A stretch of DNA of 64,000 bases, taken from Azospira inquinata. GTDB taxonomy: Bacteria; Pseudomonadota; Gammaproteobacteria; Burkholderiales; Rhodocyclaceae. The DNA lies in contig NZ_CP064782.1 of assembly GCF_018905915.1 (NCBI RefSeq), forward strand, positions 124,001 to 188,000, written 5' to 3'. The notes beneath the pieces were generated by a model. That model saw nothing but the letters and a program-made list of their open reading frames with translations, was not told the origin of the DNA and ran no database searches. Positions within the stretch are counted from its first letter, which is position 1. Each line of letters begins with the position of its first letter. Below are positions 48,822-58,568 of this stretch, in pieces. The translations under genes were made by a program, and so were the position numbers.

Positions 48822-49271
48822 ATGGCTCACCACGATCAAACCCTGCCCTCCCCGGCCCACCGGGCGATGCATAAGCTCACCCGGGCAGGTCATATCGTGC
48901 TTCAGATCGGCCTGTTGACCGGTCTCTGGCTAATCGCCGATCTCATCTCCGCCCGCTGGCTGCCCCAGCTGCCCCCCGGGGTGCTGGGCATGCTCCTGCT
49001 TCTGGCCGGACTGCTCACCCGCCGGGTGCCCCTGGGCTGGTTCAACCTGGGGGCCCGCTGGCTCTTGGCGGAAATGCTGCTGTTTTTTATCCCGGCGGTG
49101 ATCGCCGTGGTGAAGTATCCCCAGCTCATGTTGCACCAGGGACTGGCCATTGTGCTGGTGATCGTGGTCTCCACCCTGTTTGTCATGGCCGTCACGGCCC
49201 TGGCGGTGGACGGGGTGTATCGGCTGGAATTGCTGTGGCGCCGTCGCCACTGGAGTCGTCCCCATGACTGA
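48822..49271 (+). CDS. CidA/LrgA family holin-like protein
   Basis: A 149-residue membrane protein with four helices (about 22-42, 48-65, 78-98, 104-125), the size and layout of CidA/LrgA. The conserved PPGVLGMLLLLAGL and LLFFIPAVIAVVKYP segments are present. CidA/LrgA proteins behave as holin/antiholin-like factors and also affect pyruvate or acetate handling. It overlaps the lrgB-like gene by eight bases. Whether this is the Cid or Lrg type cannot be decided from sequence. Confidence 0.92.
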   Translation: MAHHDQTLPSPAHRAMHKLTRAGHIVLQIGLLTGLWLIADLISARWLPQLPPGVLGMLLLLAGLLTRRVPLGWFNLGARWLLAEMLLFFIPAVIAVVKYPQLMLHQGLAIVLVIVVSTLFVMAVTALAVDGVYRLELLWRRRHWSRPHD

Positions 49272-49953
49272 ATTTCATCTCCTGGCCCTGGGCTGGTTCG
49301 CCTTTACCGTGGCCCTCTATCTGGGCATGAAAGCCCTCTACCAGCGTTATAGCAAATGGTGGCTCATGCCCATGCTGGCGGTGCCGGTGGTCCTCATCGT
49401 CTGCCTGCTTCTCTCCCACCAGTCCTTTTCCGTCTATTTCGCCGACACCCGCTGGCTGGTGTGGATGCTGGGGCCAGCCACCGTGGCCTTTGCCGTGCCC
49501 ATCTATGAGTACCGGCAACTGATCCTGCGCCACTGGCTGGCCCTGGCCGTGGGGGTGGTAGCGGGCATTACGGCCGCCGTCACCAGCTCCATTTTCCTGG
49601 CCCGGCTCTTTGGCCTCTCCCCGGCCTTGCAGGCCAGTCTGGCCCCCCGCTCCGTCTCCACCCCCTTCGCCATGGCGGTGGCGCCCCAGCTGGGCGGCTC
49701 CTCGGACCTGACGGCGGTGTTCGTGGTCCTCACCGGGGTCTTCGGCATGTTGCTGGGGGAATTGATGCTGGCCCTCCTGCCCCTGCGCAGCCGCCTGGCC
49801 CGGGGCGCCCTGTTCGGCGCCTCCTCCCACGGGGCAGGCACGGCCAAGGCCATGGAAATCGGCCAGGAAGAAGGGGTGGTTTCCAGTCTGGTGATGATGA
49901 TCAGCGGGGTAGCCACGGTCTTTGCCGAGCCCCTCATCGCCCACCTGGTTTAG
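49264..49953 (+). CDS. CidB/LrgB family membrane protein
   Basis: A 229-residue integral membrane protein of the LrgB/CidB family (about 230 residues). It has about seven helices and the conserved LAPRSVSTPFAMAVAPQLGGSSDLTAVFVVLTG region and the GASSHGAGTAKAMEIG motif. It works with the preceding LrgA/CidA protein in a two-gene unit, with translational coupling through the 8-base overlap. A hairpin terminator follows. Its role in lysis or in pyruvate transport depends on species. Confidence 0.95.
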   Translation: MTEFHLLALGWFAFTVALYLGMKALYQRYSKWWLMPMLAVPVVLIVCLLLSHQSFSVYFADTRWLVWMLGPATVAFAVPIYEYRQLILRHWLALAVGVVAGITAAVTSSIFLARLFGLSPALQASLAPRSVSTPFAMAVAPQLGGSSDLTAVFVVLTGVFGMLLGELMLALLPLRSRLARGALFGASSHGAGTAKAMEIGQEEGVVSSLVMMISGVATVFAEPLIAHLV

Positions 49954-50039
49954 GTTTTTCCCGGGCGGGCAAAGGTTTTTCCCCTTTTGAGCCTGATCCC
50001 CGCCCCGTTTTTTGTACTGCCATTGACTCCTCCTTTTGG

Positions 50040-50073
50040 CGGCAGCGGTTCCCCCGAGCCCTGCCGTTTTTTT
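50040..50073 (+). terminator. Terminator after lrgAB
   Basis: Stem CGGCAG / CTGCCG around a 15-base loop, followed by seven T residues. It is 87 bases past the lrgB stop. Confidence 0.6.
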
Positions 50074-50196
50074 ATTGCCGCCGCCCTCAGGGGCCCCTGG
50101 GCCCGTCTGGACAGGAAAGGCCCCATCGCGTAGCATGCGGCGCCCGCTTTCGCCAACGTAGCGACGGCGTTTTTCCCCTAGCCCCACCCCATCCCC

Positions 50197-51462
50197 ATGC
50201 CCTTTTCCACCCCGGCCCGCGCCTGCGGCATCGACTTTGGCACCTCCAACTCCACCGTCGGCTGGTGGCGTCCGGATCAGCCGCCCCTGCTGCCCCTGGA
50301 AGGGGACAAGGAAACCCTGCCCTCCGTGGTCTTTTTCAATGCGGATGAAAACCGGGTCAGCTATGGCCGCCAGGGGCTGAACGAATATCTGGAGGGGGAC
50401 GAGGGGCGCCTCATGCGCTCCATGAAAAGCCTCCTGGGCAGCAAGCTCCTGGACGGACGCACTGAAGTCCAGGGACGGGCCCTACCCTTTCGGGAATTGC
50501 TGGCCTATTTCATCGGGGAACTGAAGCGCCGGGGCGAGGCCGCCGCCGGACGCCCCTTTGACCAGGCCGTGCTGGGCCGCCCGGTCTATTTCGTGGATGA
50601 TGATCCGGCGGCGGACCAGCTGGCGGAAGACACCCTGGCCCGCATTGCCCGGGATCAGGGCCTAACGGAAGTGAGCTTCCAGTACGAGCCCATCGCCGCC
50701 GCCTTCCACTACGAGCAGCAGTTGTCCGGGGAAACCCTGGTGCTGGTGGCGGATATCGGCGGGGGTACCTCGGACTTTTCCCTCATCCGCCTGTCCCCGG
50801 AACGGCTGCGCCTCACGGAACGGCGGGACGACCTACTGGCCAACGGGGGGGTGCACATCGGCGGCACGGATTTCGACCGCCAGCTCAGTCTGGCCCAGGT
50901 CATGCCCCTCCTGGGCTACCGCAGCCTGCTCAAGCGGGGTCTGGAAATGCCCGCCAGCTACTACTTCAACCTGGCCACCTGGCACACCATTAACGCGGTG
51001 TACAGCCGCTCGGTCCAGGCCGAACTGGAACAGCTGCACCGGGACAGCCAGTCCCCGGAAAAGCTAGAACGGCTGTTGGCCCTGATCGAAGACCGGGCCG
51101 GCCACTGGCTGGCCGTCCAGGTGGAAGGGGCGAAAATCGACCTCTCCGCCGCAGAGCGGACCGATCTGGGGCTGGAACGGCTGGAGCCGGGCCTGATCCA
51201 GACCATAGGCCGGGAAGATTTCGATCTGGCCATGGCGCCCCTGCTGGACCGGGTAGGGGAAACGGTCACCGGCCTCCTGGCCCAGGCGGGCCTGAAAGCG
51301 GAACAGGTGGACAGCATTTTCTTCACCGGCGGCGCCAGCGGCGTGCCCCGGCTACGCCAGCGCATTGCCGAACTCCTGCCCACGGCCAAGGCCGTGGAAG
51401 GAGACCGGTTCGGCAGTATCGGCGCAGGCCTGGCCATGGAGGCCCGGCGCCGCTACGGTTAA
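50197..51462 (+). CDS. Hsp70 family protein, YegD-like
   Basis: A 421-residue protein that has only the actin-like ATPase part of Hsp70. Phosphate 1 motif is GIDFGTSNST (about residue 11), phosphate 2 VADIGGGTSDFSL (about 186) and the adenosine motif FFTGGASGVPRL (about 372). The substrate-binding domain is missing, as in E. coli YegD (about 450 residues). The role is chaperone-related but not well defined. It is a single gene with no clear partner. Confidence 0.92.
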   Translation: MPFSTPARACGIDFGTSNSTVGWWRPDQPPLLPLEGDKETLPSVVFFNADENRVSYGRQGLNEYLEGDEGRLMRSMKSLLGSKLLDGRTEVQGRALPFRELLAYFIGELKRRGEAAAGRPFDQAVLGRPVYFVDDDPAADQLAEDTLARIARDQGLTEVSFQYEPIAAAFHYEQQLSGETLVLVADIGGGTSDFSLIRLSPERLRLTERRDDLLANGGVHIGGTDFDRQLSLAQVMPLLGYRSLLKRGLEMPASYYFNLATWHTINAVYSRSVQAELEQLHRDSQSPEKLERLLALIEDRAGHWLAVQVEGAKIDLSAAERTDLGLERLEPGLIQTIGREDFDLAMAPLLDRVGETVTGLLAQAGLKAEQVDSIFFTGGASGVPRLRQRIAELLPTAKAVEGDRFGSIGAGLAMEARRRYG

Positions 51463-51887
51463 GGGATTCGGGACGCTCCGGGGCGGTTCTCCAGACTGTC
51501 ACCAGGAATTGGCCTGGGATTCGGAAAAGTCTGCCCCCCCCGCCCCATCCCATTCCCCAAGCCTGCCATACCGGTCTAAACCCTTTGCAATAGGGAACCT
51601 TGCCTGACGGACCCAGGGGCTTTTTCCCCGGAGTGGGTCCGAAATCCCCCCGCGATCCAGCCCCCTAGCCCCCATCCCCGGCGAGGCCAAGGCCCCGGGG
51701 TGGTATCCTGCACAGGTGCCCCGTTTTGCGGGTCCCCGCCCTACCCGGAAGTCCGGTTCCGGCTTCCGTCCCACCCTTCGCAAGCGCCGCTCCGGCCATG
51801 GCCGGGCCGGGAAGACTTGCCCGCCGGTTTGTCACTTGCCGGTTTCGCTCTTTCATTTTGGCGCCCCCGGGCGTCCCAGGAGTTTTC
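51463..51887. other. Intergenic region without a gene
   Basis: About 425 C-rich bases between the Hsp70-like gene and the methyltransferase gene. The methyltransferase frame is open from 51726, but that part is low-complexity and has no ribosome site. CCCAGGAG sits 8 bases before the ATG at 51888. I see no convincing terminator. Confidence 0.55.
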
Positions 51888-52922
51888 ATGTCCGATCTTT
51901 CCCCCGCCCCCCTCACCCCCCTGCTCACCACCGCCCTGGCCGCCCGCAGCGACCTGCTGGCCCGCCTCGCCGCCGAGGACACGGATTGTTACCGGCTCTT
52001 CCACGGCAGCGTGGAAGGCTTCCCCGGCCTGACCATAGACCGGTACGGTGACCTGCTCCTGATCCAGACTTTCCACAGCGCCGTTGATGGCGCCCAGGTG
52101 GGGGAAATCCGCCGTTTCTATACGGAACGCCCGGAATTCGCCGGACTGGACACCCTCTACAATGACCGGAGCGGGGGCAATTCCCGCATCACCAACGTCC
52201 TCGGGGAAACAGACCAGGAAATCGCCCAGAAGCCCCGCATCGCCAAGGAAATGGGCATCTCGTACCGCTTCCAGGGCCGCCATGCCGGCCAGGACCCCTG
52301 GCTGTTCCTGGACCTGCGGGCCGGACGGCGGCGGATCATGGCGGAAGCAGCGGGCAAGTCCGTGCTCAACCTTTTCGCCTACACCTGCGGGGTGGGGCTG
52401 GCGGCCGCCAAGGGCGGGGCCCGCTTCGTGGTCAATGTGGATTTCGCTGAATCCAGCCTCAAGGTGGGCCGGGAAAACGCCAAGCTCAACGACCTGCCCA
52501 CCCGCCCCCGCTGCGTCCAGAGCGATGTTTTCCCCGCCCTGCGCCAGCTGGCCGGGCTGGGTCAGCCCCCGGTGGTGCGGGGCAAGCGCCTGCCCCCCTT
52601 CCCCAAGCTGGAGCCCCAGCAGTTCGATCTGGTTTTTCTCGACCCGCCCCGCTACGCCAAGAGCCCCTTTGGGGTGGTGGATCTGATCCACGACTACCCG
52701 GCCCTGCTCAAACCCGCCGTGCTGGCCACCGCCGAAGGGGGCACCCTGATCTGCTGCAATAACGTGGCCCAGGTCAGCCGGGAAGTCTGGCAGGACCAGA
52801 TCGAGCGCTGCGCCCGCAAGGCCGGCCGCCCGGCACGGGAACTGGAATGGATCGCCCCGGAAGAGGACTTCCCCAGTTTCGACGGCCAGCATCCCTTGAA
52901 AATCGCCCTGCTGCGCCTCTAG
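51888..52922 (+). CDS. Class I SAM-dependent RNA methyltransferase, RlmI-like
   Basis: A 344-residue methyltransferase related to RlmI/RlmK, probably modifying 23S rRNA. The N-terminal part (about 30-135, YRLFHGSVEGFPGLTIDRYGD) is the small domain before the catalytic fold. The SAM-binding motif is VLNLFAYTCGVGLAAAKGGA and the catalytic DPPR motif is in LVFLDPPRYAKS. The PUA domain of RlmI is absent at the N-terminus. The ATG at 51888 has AGGAG eight bases before it. The target base is not evident. Confidence 0.88.
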   Translation: MSDLSPAPLTPLLTTALAARSDLLARLAAEDTDCYRLFHGSVEGFPGLTIDRYGDLLLIQTFHSAVDGAQVGEIRRFYTERPEFAGLDTLYNDRSGGNSRITNVLGETDQEIAQKPRIAKEMGISYRFQGRHAGQDPWLFLDLRAGRRRIMAEAAGKSVLNLFAYTCGVGLAAAKGGARFVVNVDFAESSLKVGRENAKLNDLPTRPRCVQSDVFPALRQLAGLGQPPVVRGKRLPPFPKLEPQQFDLVFLDPPRYAKSPFGVVDLIHDYPALLKPAVLATAEGGTLICCNNVAQVSREVWQDQIERCARKAGRPARELEWIAPEEDFPSFDGQHPLKIALLRL

Positions 52923-52969
52923 GCCCCCAGCATTGGGGAGGCTCCCTGGGGAGCTAATAGCGCCCCTAC

Positions 52970-53012
52970 CGGGGGCCGGGAAAGAAAAATTCCCCGGCCC
53001 CCGTTTTTTTTT
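52970..53012 (+). terminator. Terminator after the methyltransferase gene
   Basis: Long stem CGGGGGCCGGG / CCCGGCCCCCG with an A-rich loop, followed by nine T residues. It begins 48 bases after the stop. Confidence 0.92.
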
Positions 53013-53147
53013 GCCACCCCCCGGGATTTCCCTAATTTTTCCGGCCTTCCCCGCCCATCCCTTTGGCTAAGGGCTGGTTCCCGCTCACATTGAGCAACGT
53101 CCCCGTCCCGGGCGGCTTTTCCCCCATATCCTTGCCAATTATGGCCT

Positions 53148-53175
53148 TTGGCATAAGCCCCTTTATAGGTATAGT
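53148..53175 (+). promoter_or_regulatory. Sigma70 promoter of the dCache-GGDEF gene
   Basis: -35 TTGGCA (53148-53153) and -10 TATAGT (53170-53175) with 16-base spacing, each one mismatch from consensus. The start would be near 53182, about 68 bases before the ATG at 53250. Confidence 0.6.
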
Positions 53176-53249
53176 CCCAAGTCATACCCCTGGTGTATTC
53201 CTACTGATTCCCTGTTCCCGTCCCGTTGAATCCCGTCGTTTTTCCGCCC

Positions 53250-54806
53250 ATGGTCACCCCCTCGCACCAGCCCCATTTGCGCCGCCTGTTAGTGCTCCTG
53301 CTGGCCGTGGCCATGTTGATTACCCTGGCCGGTGGCCTGCTGGCTGGCTACTCGGTGCTGCGGGATACCCTGGTGGCCAATGCCTTGGAATCCAACCGGG
53401 TCTATGCGGCCAAAATCGCCGCCGGAGTGGCTACGGAGGCGGATACGGCCCATCGTCTCCTGGAACTGAGCGCCCGTAATCTGGGCCAGCGCTGGGACCA
53501 GAAAACCCGGGACCAGGAAGTGGAACGGCTCAAGGAACAGTCGGAAACCTTTAACTCCGTCATTGTGGTGGATGGCCAGGGCATACTCCGGGCCTACCAC
53601 CCCATGCGCCCCAACATGCTCCACCGGCGCATGACCACCCTGGGCACGGTGGAAGCCCTAAAGGCCCGGCGCCCCCTGGTGAGCCCGCCTTTCCACGCCC
53701 ATTCCGGCCATTACATCGTGCTGGTGTCCCAGCCGGTGTGGGACCCCCAGGGCCGCTACCTGGGCTTTGTGGCGGGCACCATTTACCTGGATTCGGTGAA
53801 TACCCTGGGGCGCCTGGTGGCCCAGCATTTCTACCACGACGGTTCCTATCTCTACGCCGTGGATCGGGCGGGCACCATCATCTATCACCAGGACGCCCGC
53901 CGGGTGGGGGCCAACGTGGCCAGCAATAAAGTGGTGGCCCGCCTGATGGGAGGGGAAAACGGCGCCATGGCGGTGGTGAACACCCGGGGAGAAGCCATGC
54001 TGGCGGGTTACGCGGTAGTCCCCGAACTGGGCTGGGGCATCGTCTCCCAGCAGCCTGCCCCGGTAGTCCTGGGCCAGGTCCGGGATTTGACCACCTCCCT
54101 CTTTCTCCGGGCCATGCCTTTTTATCTGCTGGCCCTGTTCCTGGGCTGGCTCCTGGCCCGCCATTTCACCCGGCCCCTGAATCAGCTGGCCGAAGTGGCT
54201 GCCGGGCTGGACCATCCGGAAGCCCCAGAACAGCTGGACCGGGTCCGGGCCTGGTACCGGGAAGCCCGGCAGATCAAACAGGGGCTCCAGGTAGGCCTGC
54301 GCTCGGTCCAGCTCCAACTGCGCTTTCTCTACCAGGAATCCACCACCGACCCCCTCACCGGGCTCATGAACCGGCGGGGCATCCATCGCCAGCTGGAAAT
54401 CTGGGAAGCCAACCGCATCCCCTTTGCCGCCCTGGCCCTGGATGTGGATCACTTCAAGCAGGTCAATGACCGCCATGGTCATCCGGTGGGGGACAAGGTG
54501 CTGCGCCATCTGGCCACCCTCATGGACCGGGCCTGCCGGGAGCAGGACCTGACCTGCCGGGCCGGGGGGGAAGAATTCCTCATCCTCCTACCCGACTGCC
54601 CCCTGCCCCGGGCCCGGGAAGTGGCGGACCGGCTGCGCCAGAATATTCAGGAAACCCCCAATCCGGCGGGGGAAAGCATCACCGTCTCCATCGGCGTGGC
54701 CCACTACCCCACCCACGGGGATAGCGCGGAAGAAACCCTGCAAGCCGCCGACCGGGCTCTCTACCTGGCCAAGGAAAGGGGACGGAACCGGGTGGAAACG
54801 CCCTGA
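53250..54806 (+). CDS. Membrane diguanylate cyclase with periplasmic dCache domain
   Basis: A 518-residue c-di-GMP synthase. A helix at about 14-36 and a second at about 287-308 flank a periplasmic double-Cache sensor domain (about 40-285). A HAMP-like linker leads to the GGDEF domain (about 355-518) with active site GGEEF at 439-443 and I-site REQD at 430-433, so it should be active and product-inhibited. The ligand is unknown; dCache domains often bind amino acids or other small molecules. I chose the ATG at 53250 over the TTG at 53226. Single gene with its own promoter. Confidence 0.93.
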   Translation: MVTPSHQPHLRRLLVLLLAVAMLITLAGGLLAGYSVLRDTLVANALESNRVYAAKIAAGVATEADTAHRLLELSARNLGQRWDQKTRDQEVERLKEQSETFNSVIVVDGQGILRAYHPMRPNMLHRRMTTLGTVEALKARRPLVSPPFHAHSGHYIVLVSQPVWDPQGRYLGFVAGTIYLDSVNTLGRLVAQHFYHDGSYLYAVDRAGTIIYHQDARRVGANVASNKVVARLMGGENGAMAVVNTRGEAMLAGYAVVPELGWGIVSQQPAPVVLGQVRDLTTSLFLRAMPFYLLALFLGWLLARHFTRPLNQLAEVAAGLDHPEAPEQLDRVRAWYREARQIKQGLQVGLRSVQLQLRFLYQESTTDPLTGLMNRRGIHRQLEIWEANRIPFAALALDVDHFKQVNDRHGHPVGDKVLRHLATLMDRACREQDLTCRAGGEEFLILLPDCPLPRAREVADRLRQNIQETPNPAGESITVSIGVAHYPTHGDSAEETLQAADRALYLAKERGRNRVETP

Positions 54807-54890
54807 CCGGCCCCGCCCCATCCCAGGGGACCGCCCGGTCCCCCGCTCCAGCCCCTTTTGCTGAAGCCTGGCCGCGCCCTCCCTGGAGTT

Positions 54891-54922
54891 AAGCCGGGGC
54901 ACGGCGCCCGGCTTCTCCTCTT
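54891..54922 (+). terminator. Terminator-like hairpin after the GGDEF gene
   Basis: Stem AAGCCGGG / CCCGGCTT with an 8-base loop, followed by a weak CTCCTCTT tail. It lies between convergent genes. Confidence 0.45.
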
Positions 54923-54946
54923 AGCGGCCCAGCCTTGTTCCTCCGC

Positions 54947-56197
54947 TCAGGGCAGGGATTCCAGACATACCGGCACTTTGCCCTTCCCTGGCTGACCTGC
55001 CCCCTGGGCCCGGCGGGCGCGGCGCTTGCGGGCCCAGATCACCACCCCAGTCAGGCTCAACAGGGCCACCAGCCCGCCACCGCAGGACACCAGCACCCGC
55101 CCGGGCAGGCCCAGAATGCGCCCGGAATGGAGGGGGAACATGGCTTGCAGGAAAATATCTCCCCCACTGCCCTGCCCCGGGGTATCCGCCCCCAATAGCC
55201 GACCGTCGCGGCGATCCAGGTACAGCCAGGGGTTGCCCAGGCCCCCATCCCCGTGTTCCTTTCCCGGCGGGAAAAAGCCCACGCCGTAATAACCGGCCGG
55301 GCTCTCATACATTCCCCCGGGCCCGGCTTGCCAGCCCCGGTTCCGGGCTTCCCCTACGGCCCGGGCCAGAATGGCGCCCCGGGACCAGGGTACCGCCGTC
55401 CCCCCGGGGGAAGGCCGAGCCGCGGCCAGTTCCCCTGGCGTCGGTGTGAGGGGAGAAAACAGGCCCACCAGGGGCCGTACCAGGGGTTCCCCCAGATTCA
55501 TAGCCACGGAAGTCAGGGCCAGCACCGTCAGTAGAGGAAAAAGCCAGACGCCCCCGGAACGGTGCAGGTCGAAATTGAGCCGGTAGCCCCCGGCCTTCCA
55601 GCGGAAACGGAAAGACTGACGCCAGGTCTTGGGGCTGGGGAAGGCCAGGACCAGGGCCACCAGCCCATCCACCAGCCACAGCAGGGCGATGCCCCCCATG
55701 AACAGGGTGCCCAGGGGCAGGCCCCAGGCGGCGGGGAGCTGGAGGGAATAGTGAAACTGGTAGAGACAGGGTATGAGATGGCGCCGGTCCAGGCTCAGGC
55801 GCCCCCATTCCCGGCGCCCCAGCTCCCGGCCGCTGACCGGGTCCAGGGCCACCTGATTGAAATCCAGGGCATAGGGCTGGCCCGTGGCCGGGTCGGTGCG
55901 GGGCGCCACGAACAACACCAGGCTGTGCCCTGGTTCCACGGATAGGGGCAGATAGGTGACCCGCAGCCGGGGCTCCCGGCGTTCCAGGCTGTCCGCCAGG
56001 GCCAGGGGGGCTTGGGGCGTACCCGGGCCGGCCTGGAAAAAGTCCGGATTCAGCCAGCCATCCAGTTCGTGGTCCCAGGCAATCACCGCCCCGGTGAGCC
56101 CGGCCAGGAACAGGAATAGGGCCGTGGTCAGGCCCAGCCAGCGGTGGGCCAGAACAAGGAAAGGGCGGAAGGGACGGAAAGAGTGAAAAGGGCCCAC
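54947..56197 (-). CDS. PepSY-domain membrane protein, iron-uptake associated
   Basis: A 416-residue inner-membrane protein of the PepSY-associated group (PiuB-like), with four helices: about 14-41 (HRWLGLTTALFLFLAGLTGAVIAW), 165-185, 220-240 and 372-392. Conserved pieces include HRWLGL, LHRSGGVW, MFPLHSGRILGLPGR and the final GVVIWARKRR. Such proteins next to siderophore receptors are thought to help reduce ferric-siderophore in the periplasm. The gene starts four bases after the receptor gene, so they form an operon under the Fur-like box. Confidence 0.9.
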   Translation of the reverse strand: MGPFHSFRPFRPFLVLAHRWLGLTTALFLFLAGLTGAVIAWDHELDGWLNPDFFQAGPGTPQAPLALADSLERREPRLRVTYLPLSVEPGHSLVLFVAPRTDPATGQPYALDFNQVALDPVSGRELGRREWGRLSLDRRHLIPCLYQFHYSLQLPAAWGLPLGTLFMGGIALLWLVDGLVALVLAFPSPKTWRQSFRFRWKAGGYRLNFDLHRSGGVWLFPLLTVLALTSVAMNLGEPLVRPLVGLFSPLTPTPGELAAARPSPGGTAVPWSRGAILARAVGEARNRGWQAGPGGMYESPAGYYGVGFFPPGKEHGDGGLGNPWLYLDRRDGRLLGADTPGQGSGGDIFLQAMFPLHSGRILGLPGRVLVSCGGGLVALLSLTGVVIWARKRRARRAQGAGQPGKGKVPVCLESLP

Positions 56198-56201
56198 GGA
56201 T

Positions 56202-58343
56202 TCAGTACTTCCAGGTCAGAGACAGGCTGGCGTTGCGGGGCGCCCCGTAATAGCTCTGGGACCAGTACAGGCTGGTGAGATATTTTTCATTGGTCAAATT
56301 GTTGATATTGGCGCTCAAGCTCAGGTTTTTATCGATGTCGTACTGGGCCATGAGATTCACCAGGGCATAGGCCCCCTGACGCACCTTGGTGGTGGCGCCG
56401 GAATCCAGGGTTTCCATCCGGTAAATGTCGCTTTGCCAGGTCACGTTGGCCCCCACCTTGAGCCTTTCCACAAAGGGCACCCGATAGGTTCCGGCTAGGC
56501 GCAGGAGATTGCGGGGAGTGTAGGTGCGCACCGGATTGCCGTCCGGGTCCTTCAGGGTCAGGTGGGTCAGGCCCAGATTCACTTGCAGGCGCTCGGTGAG
56601 GGCCCCGCCCACGTCCATCTGGATGCCCTTGGATTCCGCGTCTATGCCCCGGTAGTAGGCCCGGGTACCGACGTAACCGGCCTGCTCCGCCAGTCCCAGC
56701 TGTTCGCTGCGGAACAGGCTCACCCCTGCATTCAGGCGCTTATGGAAAAATTCCCCCTTGAGGCCCACTTCCCGGCTGGAACCCCGTACCGGGTCCAGGG
56801 GAGCCCCACTCTGATCCAGCTGGTATTGGGGATCGAAAATCTTGGTGTAGCTACCGTAGGCGGAGAGATTGGGGGTTAGGTCATACACCAGCCCCAGATA
56901 GGGGGCGGTCTTGCTGGTGTCCAGGTTGCGGCTCTGGCTGTAGGTCACCCCATCCACCTTCACGGTGGTGTGGTTTGCCCCCAGGATCAGCTTGGTCCGG
57001 TCGTTCAGATTGAGGCGGGTGGAGAGGTAGAAGCTGCGCCGGTGATCGTTGAAGTTACTCCCATCCACCGAGGCGTCGAAGGGGGGCACCGGGTAGCTGC
57101 CGTTCCAGCCCGCCAGGGCCGGCACCGGGTTCCCAATGCCCTGGCCGTAATAGGACACATCCTTGAGGGAAGCCCGGCTCCAGGTCATACCCAGGCTCAG
57201 GTCATGTTTGCGCCCGCCCAGTTCGAAGCGGCCCGTGGCATACACATCCGCCTGGGTCTGGGTGCGTTCCAGGTCGTATTCGGAGGGATAGGCTTTGAGC
57301 CCCAGGCCCGTATTCCGGTCCGGGGTGCCGTACACGTAGAAGAGCCGGGAATTGCCCGTGTATTCGTTGTGGGTCACCACCGCCTTGCCGGACCAATCCT
57401 CATTGAACTGGCGGCTCAGTTCCAGAAAACTGCTCTTGGTTTTTAAATTCCAAAAGGCCCAGTCGGTGGCCGTACTGGTGGAAACGTCGTAATGGGTCTG
57501 GCTGCCGTCCGTGTTGTACATGGGCAGGGCGCCCCACATCACGCCCCGGGGCTTGTTTTCCTGCTCATGGTGGCCCAGGGCCAGGGTGGTGCGATCATCC
57601 AGGTCCGCCTCCAGCACCCCGTAGAACACGGTCTTGCTGCGGCTGTACCGATCCAGGTAGGAATCCTTATCCTCCTGCACCCCCACCAGCCGCCCCCGGA
57701 GACGGCCCGAATCGATCAGGGCGCCGGACACATTCCCTTCCAGCCGACTCTTGTTCCAGGAACCCACGGTAGCCGTGGCGGAGGCGGCAAAATCCAGGGT
57801 GGGCCGCTTACGGATGAAATTCACCGTGGCGGAAGGGTAACCGGTGGAGGAGAGCAGGCCATTGGCCCCGTACACCGTGTCGATGCGATCGAAAATGGCC
57901 GTATCCGTCTCCGCCCCCGCGATGTCGTACACATTGGCAATGCCGATGCCGTCGTACTGGAAATTGGTGACATCAAAGCCCCGGGCCGTGTAATAAACCC
58001 GGTCCGTTTCCGGCCGCTCCACCACAATGCCGGAAGTGGCCCCCAGGGCCTCCCCCAGGTCATTGAGGTGAAAATCGTCCAGCTGGCTGCGGGTCAGCAC
58101 GGACACTTCCTGGGGGGTCTCCTTCAGGCTCAGGCCCAGGCGGGTGGCGGACTCGGACTTTTTCACCGTATAGCGCCCGGTCTTTTCCGTGGGCAAATCC
58201 CCCTCCGCCCGGTCCGCCACATTGACCGTGGCCAGGGTCTGCTCCTCGCCCCCTGGCTCCGCCAGGGTGGGATGGGCAAACAGGGCGGCGATGAGCCCCA
58301 CTAAGGGGGACAGGGAAGCAACAGGGCAAAGGCGGCGCAACAT
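56202..58343 (-). CDS. TonB-dependent siderophore receptor
   Basis: A 713-residue outer-membrane receptor for a ferric siderophore. A signal peptide (about 1-28, cleavage near LAEPG) precedes the plug domain (about 65-175: KETPQEVSVLTRSQLDDF, TSGIVVERPETDRVYYTARGFDV) and a 22-strand barrel ending SLSLTWKY. There is no N-terminal signalling (STN) domain, so it does not regulate an ECF sigma factor by itself. The sequence fits the FhuE/FpvA/ferrichrome group; the ligand is unknown. AGGAG precedes the ATG. A Fur-like box lies about 130 bases upstream. Confidence 0.95.
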   Translation of the reverse strand: MLRRLCPVASLSPLVGLIAALFAHPTLAEPGGEEQTLATVNVADRAEGDLPTEKTGRYTVKKSESATRLGLSLKETPQEVSVLTRSQLDDFHLNDLGEALGATSGIVVERPETDRVYYTARGFDVTNFQYDGIGIANVYDIAGAETDTAIFDRIDTVYGANGLLSSTGYPSATVNFIRKRPTLDFAASATATVGSWNKSRLEGNVSGALIDSGRLRGRLVGVQEDKDSYLDRYSRSKTVFYGVLEADLDDRTTLALGHHEQENKPRGVMWGALPMYNTDGSQTHYDVSTSTATDWAFWNLKTKSSFLELSRQFNEDWSGKAVVTHNEYTGNSRLFYVYGTPDRNTGLGLKAYPSEYDLERTQTQADVYATGRFELGGRKHDLSLGMTWSRASLKDVSYYGQGIGNPVPALAGWNGSYPVPPFDASVDGSNFNDHRRSFYLSTRLNLNDRTKLILGANHTTVKVDGVTYSQSRNLDTSKTAPYLGLVYDLTPNLSAYGSYTKIFDPQYQLDQSGAPLDPVRGSSREVGLKGEFFHKRLNAGVSLFRSEQLGLAEQAGYVGTRAYYRGIDAESKGIQMDVGGALTERLQVNLGLTHLTLKDPDGNPVRTYTPRNLLRLAGTYRVPFVERLKVGANVTWQSDIYRMETLDSGATTKVRQGAYALVNLMAQYDIDKNLSLSANINNLTNEKYLTSLYWSQSYYGAPRNASLSLTWKY

Positions 58344-58473
58344 CCAGACAGACTCCTAAAAAGCAAAGGGGAAACTGGCTGGCGGACCGCCCGAAAACGG
58401 GCTGAAGCTGGCTGGGAAAAGGCCGGGGGCAAAAACGGCAGCGCAAAAGCCACCCCGGCGAGATCAATTACTT

Positions 58474-58492
58474 GAGAACTATTATCATCTAT
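58474..58492 (-). promoter_or_regulatory. Fur-like box upstream of the siderophore receptor
   Basis: On the minus strand ATGATAATAGTTCTC matches 12 of 15 positions of the Fur core ATGATAATCATTATC. It lies in the only AT-rich part of this spacer, about 130 bases before the receptor start, which fits iron repression of the receptor-PepSY operon. Confidence 0.6.
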
Positions 58493-58568
58493 GCGTCTGT
58501 TTTTGTAAAGTCCGGTAACAGACCGACGGCCAGGGGGATGGGCGGGATACACTAGGGCCCGCCCGGAT

